Source: Amoebophrya sp. A120
Taxonomy: Eukaryota; Sar; Dinophyceae; Syndiniales; Amoebophryaceae
NCBI GenBank assembly: GCA_905178155.1
Contig: CAJINV010000006.1
Span: 2,173,700 to 2,237,699, forward strand
Reading direction: 5' to 3'
Length of the DNA: 64,000 nucleotides
The translations under genes and the position numbers were made by a program. The notes beneath the pieces are model-generated. The model made no database searches. It was not told where the DNA came from and saw only the letters and a list, made by a program, of their open reading frames with translations. Below are positions 33,690 through 44,821 of the stretch, piece by piece (the first letter of the stretch is position 1; every line of letters starts with the position of its first letter).

Positions 33690-36600
33690 TTAATCGATTT
33701 TGCGACTGGACGATGATGATGAAGAAGCCTGCTTTGATGTGTTAAAGGAGACGCTTTTATCGTTGTCTTTATTCACTTTTTTCATCACGGTAAGTCTCGG
33801 CACCTCCTTTCCCTTGACGATCAGTCTTTTCGCTCTGTTCGCCGCCTGCACCATCTTTCGTTTGCCGATGTTCAGATGCCACTGCGGATCAAACATCAGG
33901 ACGTCGGACATGTTGATACCGTTGGGATCGATCGCTTCCACGTACATGTGCTCCGCCGAAAACTTCCACTCGCGTTCGATGCGGGGGAAGAAGTTATCCG
34001 CGATGTTTTTCTTCGCATCCGGCTCAATATCACACTCCGGCGCGTACAGCTCGTGCGTCGGCTTGTACTTCCGGTGGTTCCACGTCAGCCGCAAGACGTC
34101 ATCGCACATGCCCTGATTGACGCGGTGGGATCGCACAACACCAACAACCATCGGCCGCTCACCCGGTTTCGCGTACTGGATGTGGAGCGCCAACTTGGCG
34201 GCTTCCTTCGTGCAGCCAGATTTGCGGGAGGCGGTGGACTGGCGGGATTTTTCCACGACCTTTGGCGCACTTTCCGCAAGCTTCGCTTTTTTCGCGTTTT
34301 TACGGTCCTGCGCCAGATGCTCGAACTCGTGGCCATCCATGACGACCTGACGCTTCTTCCGCTGGTCAACCTTGTCCTTCAAAATTTCGATTACCTCCGC
34401 TTCGGCGTCACCGGTTTCCAGCATCCGCTTGTAAATCCGAGCGCGGACGGAGGAGTTGATTGTCGTCAGCATTTCGAAGGTAGTCTCCGGGTGCAATTCC
34501 ATGAACTCCGCCAGCAATTTATGAATTGCAAAATGACACTGTAGTCGTGCTTGTTGTAGTTTTATTTTGTTCATGAAGCAACTTGCTACGCATGATATGC
34601 ATGACAAATTTATATGATGCAAGATCTGAAGAACTACAACAACGCCACTACAGAGTGTCATTTTGCACTGCGGTATTGATCCATCTGCGCGTCCTCCTTA
34701 GCATGCGGAAACCAAGCGCCGCAAATCACGTCCTTGCTGATCCACATGGCGTTGCACGGGATGTGCAGCACTGTTCCTTCCGGGTTGAGCACGGTGCCGT
34801 CGAAATAATCAAACATGCTGAGCGTGCCGCTTTTGATGTACTTGCTCAAGTCGACAAACGCCTCCTCCTGGAAATCGTAGTGGTCTGGTTTGTCGGTTCT
34901 CTTCAGCTGTATTCCAGTGGCGTACGCGCCGTTCTGCATCGGCACCGCAATCGGGGGGGAAAGCCGGTCCTTGCGGATGATCACAAAACCGCGCTCCTTG
35001 ATTTTCTCGCTGATTTTCTTCACGGTGGCGAAGTTTTTGCTCGCGCCTTCGTGGAACAAGCGCTGCAGCAACGGCCAGGCTTCATCCACCACGGTTTTGC
35101 ACTTGATTCCCCGGAAGCCAAGATTAGTAGCGGAACAGGTTGCAGTAGTTTCATCTCCGGCATAATCAACAGCAGCTTTGATTTTTTCCGGAGCCTTGCT
35201 CTTCTTGTAATCCGCGTACGCGTTGTCAAGATTGCCCTTGATGTCCAGAAGCTGTTTGATGTGCATCGTTTTGCCCTCCTTCTTCGCCTCGAGTTGTAGT
35301 TTCTCCTCGCGCTCCTTGAACGCGTCCTTCAGGCACTGATCAGTTGTATTTGGTTGACTCAACATCTCGATCTTGGTGACGGACAAAATATCCTCGACTG
35401 GGATGGACGGACACTTCTCAATGCTGGACAACCGCGGGGCCGGTGGATAATGCGGATGACACTGAGAAGCAAGTTCGCGATGGCGCTGCTTGCTGCCGAG
35501 GGAGCAATCGGGGTCGACGAACATGGCGTATTGTGTTCTCGTCTTCCATTGGGTTTCGGATTCTTTTTCGAAGATCGGCCTCCCCTCGTTCACGAGCCGC
35601 ACTTGCCGGGTCAGCAGATCGCGCCTGGTAGAGGGTTCGACACAGAGGCACCTCAGCGCCTTCTTCGCAAAAATCGGCAGATTGAAACTCAAGTCCTGCT
35701 GGAGGCACTGCAGATTCCGGGTCTGGGGCGCGTACCGGTTGTGGCAGATGGACTCCCAAAAGCCAAACACCGGATCCCAGCAATCGAACCAGTACGCGTT
35801 GAGACAGCGCGCGACCATCTTCCATCCGGTGGTGAAGTGGAGATCACTGCGATGCATCTTCTTCTGCACGTCGAAAATCATGTTCGTCCAGGTCTGCGGG
35901 CGCATTCTGGCAAACCGTTCATTGATCTCCGGCGTAGTCAAAGTGGTATCGGAAAGCATGACAACCAAAACTGCAATCTACTACACTAGAACCGAATTTG
36001 TCATGCAAGACACGTCATTAATTATGCACTTTGGTATCAGTAGTAGATGGCAGTTTTGTTTGATACGCTGCAAGTCTTCACCGAGGTACGTAGCGCCGCG
36101 CGCAGCGGAGCGTAGTTGCGTTCTGCAGCATTGTGGTATCGTTGCCGAGTCGCGAGCTCAGCGCTTCTAACAATCGCCAGTAGTTGTACATCGGCATGGT
36201 CATGTCTTTCTGCACCTCACGGTCCCAATACGTTACTTTCCGCAACAGCCCGTAGTATTGCCACGCGTAGCCCACAAAGGTCTTGCTCAGCAGCTTCTCA
36301 TCATTTTTGTCGTCTTCGAACTGCAGCTCCGCCGGAAGAGGTTGCGGCAATTCCTTATCCATCTCCGGCGACCACAGATCGTTGATTTTATGCATGACAA
36401 ACACTGCTATTGCCCTTGAAAGTTGACGAGTCAGACTGAAAAACGCATTTTATGGCTGCAAAGTTTCGGCATGAGCAGATGTTCCTGCGCATGACAAATC
36501 ATGCACATAGGCAATAGCAGGGTTTGCAAGCATAAATATTGTCTCCATCTTCGTCAATTTGCATCTTCGGATCCCACTTACCTGGTTTTTTGAATGGTTG

Positions 36601-38974
36601 CAGTACTCGAGTATCATCATGGATTATATATCAAAAAGCGCATGACAAATTCCAGGAGCTCCTGCTTTTTTGCATTGCAAATTGCTTGTTTACAACAGCA
36701 CTAGACTATGTCGCTTTGCATGACAAATTGAAAACGAGAAACAACATCAAACCTGCTTTGATGAGCTTCTGCTTCTCCTGCTGCATCAACATCCAGAGCA
36801 ACAACATCAGCTGGCACTGGTAGTTATCCAGCATGAAGGTGTGCTCCGTTGCTCTGAACCAACGGGCATCCGTACCGTGCAGGATTTTACAAACTGGTGA
36901 GATTTTATTTGTTGGAATTCATCAAAAAAACAAAAATGAAAATGACTACTTGAAGTGACTACCTTTTTTGGTGGGCAAAAGGGGGGAGCAAACCGCCGGC
37001 TTTTGAAACCATGAAAAAAATGAAATAGTTTTGTAGCCACGATGCTATGATGGATCAAAGCAAAAAACTTTTGCTTCGCTTTTGCTTCACTTTTGCTCTA
37101 GCAAAAGGAGGGGGAAAGAGGTAGTCACTTCGGAAGGACATTTTCCACCATTTCATAAAGCAAAATGTTAAAGATAGTATAATGATTATGCATGACAAAA
37201 CCAGCAGCAAGAAATGATAAAAGCAATACACTCCTCGAAGCACTCGCTGTAAGTTTCGGCTGTTTTATTCTTCTGGCTCAGCAGCTGCTTTGCATGTTTT
37301 CTTTGTATAGCTTCATCTTCCTTTTCGACAGCTTCTTCCTTTGCTTTTGTATTGCAGTTTTTCAACTTGCTCTGGTTCGTTCCTTTTCCTTTTGGGCCTT
37401 TGATTGTTCTCCTCCAGCCGGCAGCAGATGAGTATCCACATTCAAACACACGACCAACTACAAACCCGAAGCAATAATAAAAGAATACTCCGAGCAGTGT
37501 CATGCACATTGGTGGTACTTCAGGTTTGTAGTAGTCGCGTGTTTTGCTGACATACTTCTTCACAGGCCGCGTTCACATCCTTTGCGATATTGCTCGCTTT
37601 GTGCGCCGGAGGTTGTGCAAACACGGCGCACTGTTGCTCGCTCATCCGCAGGCACATTCGCAGCTCCGGCGCGCCTTGGTCCGGAAGAAGATGAAACTGC
37701 GTGCGGGGCTTGACTGGTTTCTTGCATTCGTCATCGAGCATCCAGGAGGTGATGTCGATATTATCAGCGCCGACATTCGGGTCGTACAGCATGCTCACCA
37801 CATGATCCGCGCCAAACATTTGCGTTTGCGTCATGAGAACTCCCATCGTGCTCTTCTTCGTCGCGGCATACGACTCGACATCTTCCCTGGGATCCTCCGT
37901 CGCAGTTGCCAGCGGAGTCGGGTAGTAGCAAACGTCGTCCTTCATCTCCACAACTCCGCTTGATTTGTTTTTGTGGGCAAACTCGTCGCACCAAAAGACC
38001 TGGGAATAGTTTGTGTGAGTTTATTTGTCATGCGTAGCTGTCCATATAACTGCAGTGCAGATCCACATCAAACACAGCAAATGAAAAATCCAATACGTTC
38101 ACGCCCCAAACGTGGTTCTTCATCACGTCACTGTAATCGTAGGAGCCCCCGTATTGGTTGGAAGCGGAGCCAGGTGAGTGGTGGAAAAACTTTGAAAGTC
38201 TTTTCAAGTACGGGCTCATGGTCTCGGCGAGTCGCATCTGCAGCTGAAACGCGGACCATTGGCGACAAAACCACTCCTGGACTGAGATGAGGTGTTTGTT
38301 TTGTTGTGTTTCAAAAGCCAGATCATGCATGAAAGACATTTTTTTTTTAACGTCTGCATTGAATCTCGAACAACATCTCCAGGCATTCCTGTACCTGTTC
38401 ACGCTCTTTCTGGCGGGTCTCCTTGTTCTTTCGGCGGGCGTTCATCTCCGTGTCGGTATAAGTAACCATTTTTTCGATCGTAGCGTAGTAGTTTGCTACC
38501 TCGACGCCCGACACTACATCCTTGAACGGACACACACTCATCATCTTGCCCCAATCTTGCGCAGAAGCTGTCGTCTTCCGGTACAAAAGCAGGGATACCT
38601 GATAGATTTCGTTTTATCGAATAACGCATAACGAACTACTTCGCTTTCTTTTCACATCCGCACTATTATGCATAACCCCAAATCGTATTAAAAGGCACCA
38701 ATCCATGCGGACGATCAAACGTCTTCGGCTCTGGGCAGACGATACCCAACGGCATGAGAGTATCGGGAGTTTTCGCGAGGTCCCGCACGTAGTTGTTCAA
38801 ATCTGAACACGCCGTCTTGAGGTAGTATTTCCCAACGCCGGTATCTTTGCACAGATACGGAATGTACCACTGACGAGTACGGTTCTTGCGCTGCGGTGAC
38901 GCGACGTCGTGCAGATCAGCAGCGACGTCATTCCGCTTGCCGCCACCAGGTGACGACCACATCTTGTCCTCCAA
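33690..38974 (-). CDS. Element gene 2: large unknown protein, candidate mobility protein
   Basis: About eight exons can be chained: 38974-about 38673, 38597-38357, about 38290-38060, 38010-37545, about 36895-36790, 36583-36534, 36388-36067, 35946-34676, 34519-33690. The total is roughly 1,300 residues. Introns at 38598-38672, 36389-36533, 35947-36065 and 34520-34675 have inverted-repeat ends but belong to none of families A-F. The sequence is rich in Trp, Cys, His and acidic residues: KYYLKTACSDLNNYVRD, QMFGADHVVSMLYDPNVG, DARWFRATEHTFMLDNYQCQ, GYAWQYYGLLRKVTYWD, LNAYWFDCWDPVFGFW, then a basic helical stretch and a Ser/Lys-rich tail. I recognise no catalytic signature (no clear DDE/D, HUH or tyrosine-recombinase motif by eye). 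As the largest gene of the element it is the first candidate for its mobility function; that is inference. Confidence 0.55.
34520..34675. mobile_element. TIR-bearing intron, element-specific family
   Basis: Ends carry TGCAAAATGACACT and its complement AGTGTCATTTTGCA. It interrupts element gene 2. It resembles introners in design but differs from family A in sequence, and no 5-bp duplication is visible. Confidence 0.65.
35947..36065. mobile_element. TIR-bearing intron, element-specific family
   Basis: Starts TATCGGAAAG and ends TTTGATA; subterminal repeats ACCAAAACTGC and GGCAGTTTTGTT are inverted. It interrupts element gene 2 with no clear duplication. Confidence 0.55.
36389..36533. mobile_element. 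TIR-bearing intron, element-specific family
   Basis: Starts TATGCATGAC with CACTGCTATTGCCC and ends with GGCAATAGCAGGG then GCATA, forming inverted ends. It interrupts element gene 2. Confidence 0.6.
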
Positions 38975-40038
38975 TTATCTCTCTACGGATTTACAATTAT
39001 GTCGAACGCGCTTTACTAGATTCTGGAATGCGACGAAGTGATTGTGGCCCGGAAACCATCGACATTGCCTCGACACACTCTCGTAGAAGACGCTCAAGCA
39101 ACAAAACAGCTCTCATCTGACCCTGCCCAACATCAAACAAGACCGAACGCGTCAACAATAAGCCCAGGATCGCGCTTGTCTGCTGAACAACGCCACTATC
39201 TTCACACTACAACAAACCACATCCTTCATGGTATAGAAGCAACTTGCGCACATGATTTTTTACTTTTGTCCGGGAATATATCTTTATTTTTATAAGAACG
39301 TTCAAAATTTTTTGATTAGTACTTTTCGCAGACCTACTACATCGTCTTGCTAGCTCGCGAGCTTTTGCAGCTTCTTCTGTGTTGTGCTGTGTGTAGAATT
39401 TGTCACGTCTACTACTAAGTACCAATCAGAAGTCGTTGCTTTGTGAGTCGAAATGCAGTAGTCCTCTTCTGCTCAGAACTTTCGACTCTCACTGAAGATT
39501 TTGTCGCGAAAGTGGTAGAAAGTCATAGGCTTGCACGGAAGATGAAAGAGCGGGTGTTTCGACCAAGCAGTTAAGTTGTAGCAAAGCCTCACGATACAAG
39601 AAAAAGCGATGATCATGGACAACTACCGAGAACAACAGATGTCGACATCAAGCCTCCTGATATGAAAGAACAAATGCCACTACTTTTCACTATAAATGTG
39701 ATGTTTTTGGCGGAGGTAATACTATATGTAGAGACTCAAAACTGGTCACGTCAATACGAAGAACATGTAGCTCGTTAGCTCCGCACAAATAAGTGCCTGC
39801 TACGATATACTTTTACAGTAGTTGTAAGGTAAGAGCGTTAAGCTCAAAGCCTATCACTACGCATTTGTGCAATGGAGTTTACTTACGCTGCACTACGGCA
39901 AAAAAGGTCACTCTATATGCACTGTAATAAATAGACGCGTTGAAAAACTCTTATCTGGTAGCGTCACATGATCTGAAGAATCGATGAACCCTAACTACCC
40001 TACCTAAACCCACTACACCTCAATCTCACAGATCGAGC

Positions 40039-42091
40039 TCACTTCTTCTGCCGCTTCGAGGTCGGAGAGCACGACGGCAACGCCTTGGACTTGGCCTTCG
40101 CAGACGGCTTCGCGGAGGACGCGGCGTTCTTGGGGTTGGGCACCAACGGCGGGGTCTGGGTGCGGGCAGTGTTCTTCGCGGAGGCCTTCTCCTTCGCCAC
40201 CACCTTGGGTTCGGCCTTCGCTTTGGCCTGCGGCACCACAGACGGCGTGTCTAGCAGGTCGTTGGTGGTGGTGGACTGCTCCACGGCAGTGTTGTTGGCC
40301 ACCGGCGGGTTAGCAGCACCTGATAGTCGATAGAAGATGAAATTTGAACTATAACTACACGAGATTCGGGGCACAAGGAGATCGTCTTCGTAGGAAAGCA
40401 TACTACTACCAGAACCAAACCGAAATCGCAGTGTTGCTCTTGTGCAATCAGATCAAAAACGTACCCGTGACAGCATCGTCGTCAATCACCACCTGCGTCT
40501 CCTGGACCTGCTGCGGCGGATCATCCTCCTCCGGCGGCAACAAGGTCTCGATGGTGGTGACCGTGGTCTCGGTGGTCGGAGTGGGCGCGTTGGTGCTCGT
40601 CGTGGTGGACTCGATGTTGGCATTGTGGTTCGCGAGCGCCGACGCGGTCAGGCCGGACGAGGTGGCCTCGCAGGTGTTCGAGGAGGCCTGGTTGGGGACA
40701 AAGCCAGTGATGCCGAAGGTAGACGGCGGCGCCGGTCCGCGGTTGGCGGTGACCAGCCCGACCACGCTCGCGGCGGAGGAGTGCATCTGCAGGTGCCCGG
40801 CAGCCTGCATCTCGGACAAGGCACCGCACTAACTGGCAGAGGAGGGGATCAGCTGCTGTTTTAGTATATAAATCGCGATTGAAGAAGCAGCGATGGGTAC
40901 GAAGTGGTGATCTCATAACACCAATGCAATGTGAAATAAAACAACCATCATCTATACCGGCGCATTCCCGTTCGTGTGCGGCATCAAGTTCTGGGTGTTC
41001 TGCGTGGCCGCAACGTAGCTGGAGGAAGAGCTGCTCGACGACGACCCCTGGTTCGTGTTGGTGTTCACGGTGACGGCACCGACGGCGGAGCCGTGGGTGT
41101 TCAACTGCTGGGCCTCCACACCGAGTTGGGCACAGGTGGGCATCGAGCGGAACAACTCGCGGACGGTCTCGGTGGCCAGCTCGCTGCGCAACCAGCGGAC
41201 GGTGGCGCGGATGCTGCGCTGGCCGGATTCCGCCTTGGGCAACTGGTAGCTCATAGGTCGAGAGCATATCCGACGAATCATGTATAAAAGATTCATGCAT
41301 AACAGGCATGACCAAAAGGGATGTTCACAAAAGGGGTGCAAAAGTCTATGTGCTTTCCAGTCACTGGCCACGCCGGCCTTCTCGATGAGCCAGATAAACT
41401 GGCGGGGGTGGCGGAGCAGCCTGCAGACCTCGGTGTAGCGCAAGCGGCCCCACCCACTCACAATCATTTGGCACTCGCGCACGTGCAGTTGAAAAAATCC
41501 TGAATATTATGCTTTACTGCATCACGTGCGCATGAAAATACACCAAAAAATTTGCATTACAAAAATGAAGCTACATGGTTCATCGACAGTTGTAAAGTTC
41601 CAAGCTGCAACTCTATCAGAAACACTTGATCTCGGCCACTGAATACGGTCGGCGCCGGAATCGAACTGGTGGCTGGACAAGGCGGACAAGGACAACCATC
41701 CCTCCTGCAAGGCCTGCACCTGCTCCAACCGCTCCTCGATCGCCTCCATGACCAACTGCAGCTCGCTTATGGTATGAAACTGAAATATCGACCTTCGTGA
41801 TGCACGAACATCTTTATGAAAAGCATGACGCAATCATTGCACTTGAGCTTGCAAATCATTCTCATCACGAAGGTTGATTTCATATACATACTGACCGAAA
41901 TTCGCGAAAATTCCGGACCAGTAGTCCTTGGGGGAGGAGTGCTGGTTGTTGTTGGGCTTCTTGTTGCCGCCTCCAGATCCGGATCCGCCAGCGTGGACAA
42001 CAGTGTGGACGTGGTTGATGGCACCAAAGTTCACGGTCAACAGCACCGGAAGGCAGACCACACCGAAGCAGCAGCTAGCCAAAGAACGCAT
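40039..42091 (-). CDS. Element gene 3: putative secreted or surface Ser/Thr-rich protein
   Basis: Six exons: about 42091-41891, 41767-41637, about 41505-41350, 41265-40956, 40817-40462 and 40317-40039. The N-terminus MRSLASCCFGVVCLPVLLTV is a typical signal peptide. It is followed by a Gly/Asn-rich spacer, a helical stretch (ELQLVMEAIEERLEQVQALQ), a Trp/Arg-containing part (SGWGRLRYTEVCRLLRHPRQ) and then long Ser/Thr/Asn-rich and Pro/Ala/Lys-rich tracts ending KRQKK. The overall layout is that of a secreted or surface protein, or of a cargo gene. It stands next to the right TIR, transcribed inward, and has markedly higher GC than gene 2. No family is recognised. Confidence 0.5.
41768..41890. 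mobile_element. TIR-bearing intron in element gene 3
   Basis: Inverted subterminal repeats TGAAATATCGACCTTCGTGA and TCACGAAGGTTGATTTCATA lie between TAT...ATA ends. It resembles an introner in architecture but not in family A-F sequence. Confidence 0.6.
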
Positions 42092-42558
42092 TTCCGAAAA
42101 GGATTCTCGTTGACCACAAAAGCAGTCGACAAAGCATTCACCCTACGGCTGTTGATTGGAAAAGAGGATTTTTGTAGTGCACATCACTCGACTATTGGTG
42201 AAAAAAAAACATTTGCAGCAATTGATTGGATTTCTACGTTGAGAGAGTGGAAGCTTCTTCACATCGTGTCACTTTTCAGCATTGTCGGACCACTCGTCTT
42301 CATTGGATCTTCACATCAACACACAGACACACAGGTGGACACACGAAACAATAACTGTCGTTGGCATTTGGGCACGCGCGATGCGGTGTATCATGGAAGA
42401 AACTAGACAACAGCGAGAGAGCATTTGTATACTATGCATCATCTCAAGCCAGCGTCATTGATCCGTTCTAGCCAAGCCTCAAAAGTCCTCTTTTTTCGCG
42501 GTTCAGATCACGTATTTGGTGGCGCAGGGCCCGAAGCTAACCGCGACGGTATGATGGG

Positions 42559-42758
42559 CGTTCCGAGACAAGTCCGTGGCAGCACAGCGTCGTGGAGACG
42601 GATTCGAGCTTTTCTCTACAAATCAGCTACAATTAATGATGTAGCTACTTAAAATAGCTATTTAAAGTAGCTACTTTAACTACCTATATAAAGGGGATGC
42701 TTTTACCTCAAGCAAAAAATTTGAAATAGTTAGAAACGAAGTAGTTAACGCCGCCATA
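42559..42758 (-). repeat. Right 200-bp terminal inverted repeat
   Basis: Reverse complement of the left TIR (31321-31520), with only a few mismatches; ends AACGCCGCCATA and is followed by the AAAGA duplication. Confidence 0.93.
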
Positions 42759-42763
42759 AAAGA

Positions 42764-42835
42764 TGGCTGCCATATGCATTTCTTTTTGTTTTTCCTTTTC
42801 GTGGGTGGACGTGTACGGGAAATTTATTTTACATA
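42764..42835. mobile_element. Right half of the split family C introner
   Basis: Carries GACGTGTACGGGAAATTTA and ends ACATA, the family C right terminus. It pairs with the left half at 31188-31320 across the 11.4-kb element. Confidence 0.5.
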
Positions 42836-43179
42836 ATTAACGCGGTGGTCGTGGACACCTGCAACAAACAAACTTGCGGTGTTCGTCCTCGGCTTCGAGA
42901 AGTACTTGATGTTGTAGTCGATGAACTTACTTAATAACGTAAACCAGGTGCACTAAACGACAGCAAGCGCGGCAGTGGTAAGGTGTAGTAATACTGCTAA
43001 GAAAAAACAAAGCGCGGAAGCAGCTGTGGTGAAGCAGGTTGCAGCTGTTCTCGTAGTGCAGAAAGATGTGGCTGGTGCAGGAGCGACGAAAAATATGTAA
43101 AGAGAACCGGAGCAACAGCAAGTTCTGCTAACATGTCGATCAAATCTCGGTGCATGCGGTAGCTTCTCCAAGAAAACGG

Positions 43180-43464
43180 CTAGCCGTTGCCGTCGGGGGG
43201 AGTAGTATTAGTTGCTTCTGTAGCGGTCCCGGTCGCGGTGTAGCGGGGGTCGCTTTCAAACAGTTCCTGTAACTCGTCAGGGCCGCAAGAAGATGTCATT
43301 TTCGGGGGCAGCAATTTCTCAGGTGGTCGCAGGTTTGGGGGTGCGTTCACTTCGCCACAACACTTTGATTTCCAGGCTTCATCCTTTCCACCTCCTTCTC
43401 CTTCACCGCCAGCCGCGCCCCCATCTGGCGGCTGGTCCGCTCCTCCCGCAGCCGCCGAGGGCAA
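43180..43464 (-). CDS. Hypothetical Gly/Pro-rich ORF
   Basis: A 94-codon frame with an acidic motif (GPDELQELFESDPRY) inside Gly/Pro/Ala-rich sequence. It may be an exon of a gene interrupted by the 11.4-kb element, because the split introner lies just downstream on the same strand. Evidence is weak. Confidence 0.25.
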   Translation of the reverse strand: MPSAAAGGADQPPDGGAAGGEGEGGGKDEAWKSKCCGEVNAPPNLRPPEKLLPPKMTSSCGPDELQELFESDPRYTATGTATEATNTTPPDGNG

Positions 43465-44730
43465 TAATATGCTGCATTCTCAAACGTTGCACCCCATCTG
43501 CTGCGGCCTAGCTTTCATCTGATACTTTGTCATGCACAGCCTTTACTTCATCTTCTGCATCACCGATCATCGTCATGGAAAAGACACCCGAAGCACCCCG
43601 AGCCACAGCCCAAGCAAGGACCGCCTCCCCGGGGGGTGGGCGAGGCATGCCTCTATTTGGCAACGTCACGCAAAGTCGAGCGCTACCACCACCACGACAA
43701 GTCGCGCACACGGTGCCCGTCACGTGGAAAACGCCCAAAGCCAATCAACAGAACCGCGCCACATAGCAAGGCGCGACGCCACTAACATGACAACTTTCAA
43801 GAACGCAACTCATTTTGCGCCAAAGTTTATTGCTTCAATGGAAGGGGAGCCTCTTTATTTGGCCAAGAACCGCCCCCCCCCTTGAGCCGCGAGCACGGCG
43901 GGACAGGGCAGGCTGGGCCTTTTGTGCCTAAATTGCTGCGCGAGCGGCGAAAGCTAACACGCAACCAAGCGCACAGGCCACAGGCACCAAACCGTAGACC
44001 AGCTGCTCGGCAATGCTGACCGACAGCCCGAGACCGGGCACCGCGACAGCGTAAAGCTAAAGGCTTCGCCTATGCGTAGCGGCAGTCGGAGCGCGTCGCG
44101 CTGAGTTGTTCTGCAACAAGAAAGACAAAAAAGGGCGGGAGGTGCGACTGGGGTCTTCTGCCGACTCCGTAAAAGAAAACTTCCCCCTGCCGGCACCACT
44201 TGGTCTTCTGTGTGCCCTTTTGTTGATGCGCTGTGCCGTTCGTCTGCCGCCACCATCGACGACCCACCCAGAATGGGGCGCGGCCCTTTTGCAGGTGTCG
44301 CCAGAGAATGCCTCAACCTGCCCAGCATTTCATCTGCAGGCGCCCACCTATGGAGGGGGCGGCCGGGCAGCCAGTAGCCCAAACCCCTATCAGTTTTTTC
44401 ACTTTTCTGATTTCGTTTTCTTGTCTTCGACTTTTCATCCGACGAAGCCGAAGAGCACGCGCTGCGTTTATCATTATTGCTCGGGCCTTTTGCTCCTGTT
44501 GCCAGTGAATCTCCTGCGCCCCTATGAACTCGAATTGGCGCCCCTGCTTGAGCCACATTGCAAATTTACTTACCACGCTTGAAGACTGCAGACGAGGTTT
44601 TACGTGACATCGGAGAGCTACTGGATGTCCCGGTGGCGCTTTGGCTCCTTACTTAGTAATATAAAAGGATACAGCCAAAGGAATAGGAAAACCAATTTGC
44701 AGCTACTAGCTGCAAACTACTACTAACTAC

Positions 44731-44763
44731 TTTATAGTATTTTACTAAGTAAAATACTATAAA
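44731..44763. repeat. Perfect palindrome 1
   Basis: Arms of 16 bases (TTTATAGTATTTTACT and its complement) around a single central base. Confidence 0.9.
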
Positions 44764-44778
44764 ATATAGTGGGTTATC

Positions 44779-44821
44779 AAATCAAAAGTAAAGGTTACCT
44801 GGTAACCTTTACTTTTGATTT
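44779..44821. repeat. Perfect palindrome 2
   Basis: Arms of 21 bases (44779-44799 and 44801-44821) around one base. Outer flanks AGTGGGT and ACCCCACT extend it imperfectly to about 44767-44834. Confidence 0.9.

Larger units (their letters stand above)
31321..42758. mobile_element. 11.4-kb TIR element, candidate autonomous relative of the introners
   Basis: Two 200-bp inverted repeats (31321-31520 and 42559-42758) bound an 11,438-bp segment. The extreme ends are TATGGCGGCG...CGCCGCCATA and the flanks are identical 5-mers, AAAGA on each side, a target-site duplication. Inside are three multi-exon genes: one plus-strand gene near the left end and two minus-strand genes. None encodes a transposase, integrase or polymerase that I recognise. 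TIRs of this length on a multi-gene element recall Polintons in scale, but the 5-bp (not 6-bp) duplication and absence of visible polymerase or integrase argue against that. The terminal TAT...ATA plus 5-bp duplication is exactly the signature of the introners in the neighbouring genes. Introner families A-F are absent inside; its genes have TIR-bearing introns of other families. It appears inserted within a family C introner. Confidence 0.85.

Noticed and set aside
33876-34544. 222-codon plus-strand ORF
   Set aside because: Antisense shadow of element gene 2, whose reading frame has the more protein-like composition and continues across introns.
35354-36170. Long plus-strand ORFs of 211 and 226 codons
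   Set aside because: Antisense to the continuous 1.3-kb exon of element gene 2.
40442-41287. Plus-strand ORFs of 100-160 codons
   Set aside because: GC-rich antisense shadows of element gene 3, which has a signal peptide and chainable exons.
31321-42758. Two unrelated 200-bp MITE copies rather than TIRs of one element
   Set aside because: The 200-bp sequence has no inverted ends of its own, the copies are in opposite orientation, and the 5-bp duplication AAAGA is found only outside the pair.
31321-42758. Polinton/Maverick
   Set aside because: No polymerase, integrase, protease or packaging ATPase is recognisable, the ends do not start with AG, and the duplication is 5 bp rather than 6 bp.
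43508-44582. Several 80-200-codon frames on both strands
   Set aside because: They overlap in a GC-rich stretch where stop codons are rare; none has domain content or intron support.
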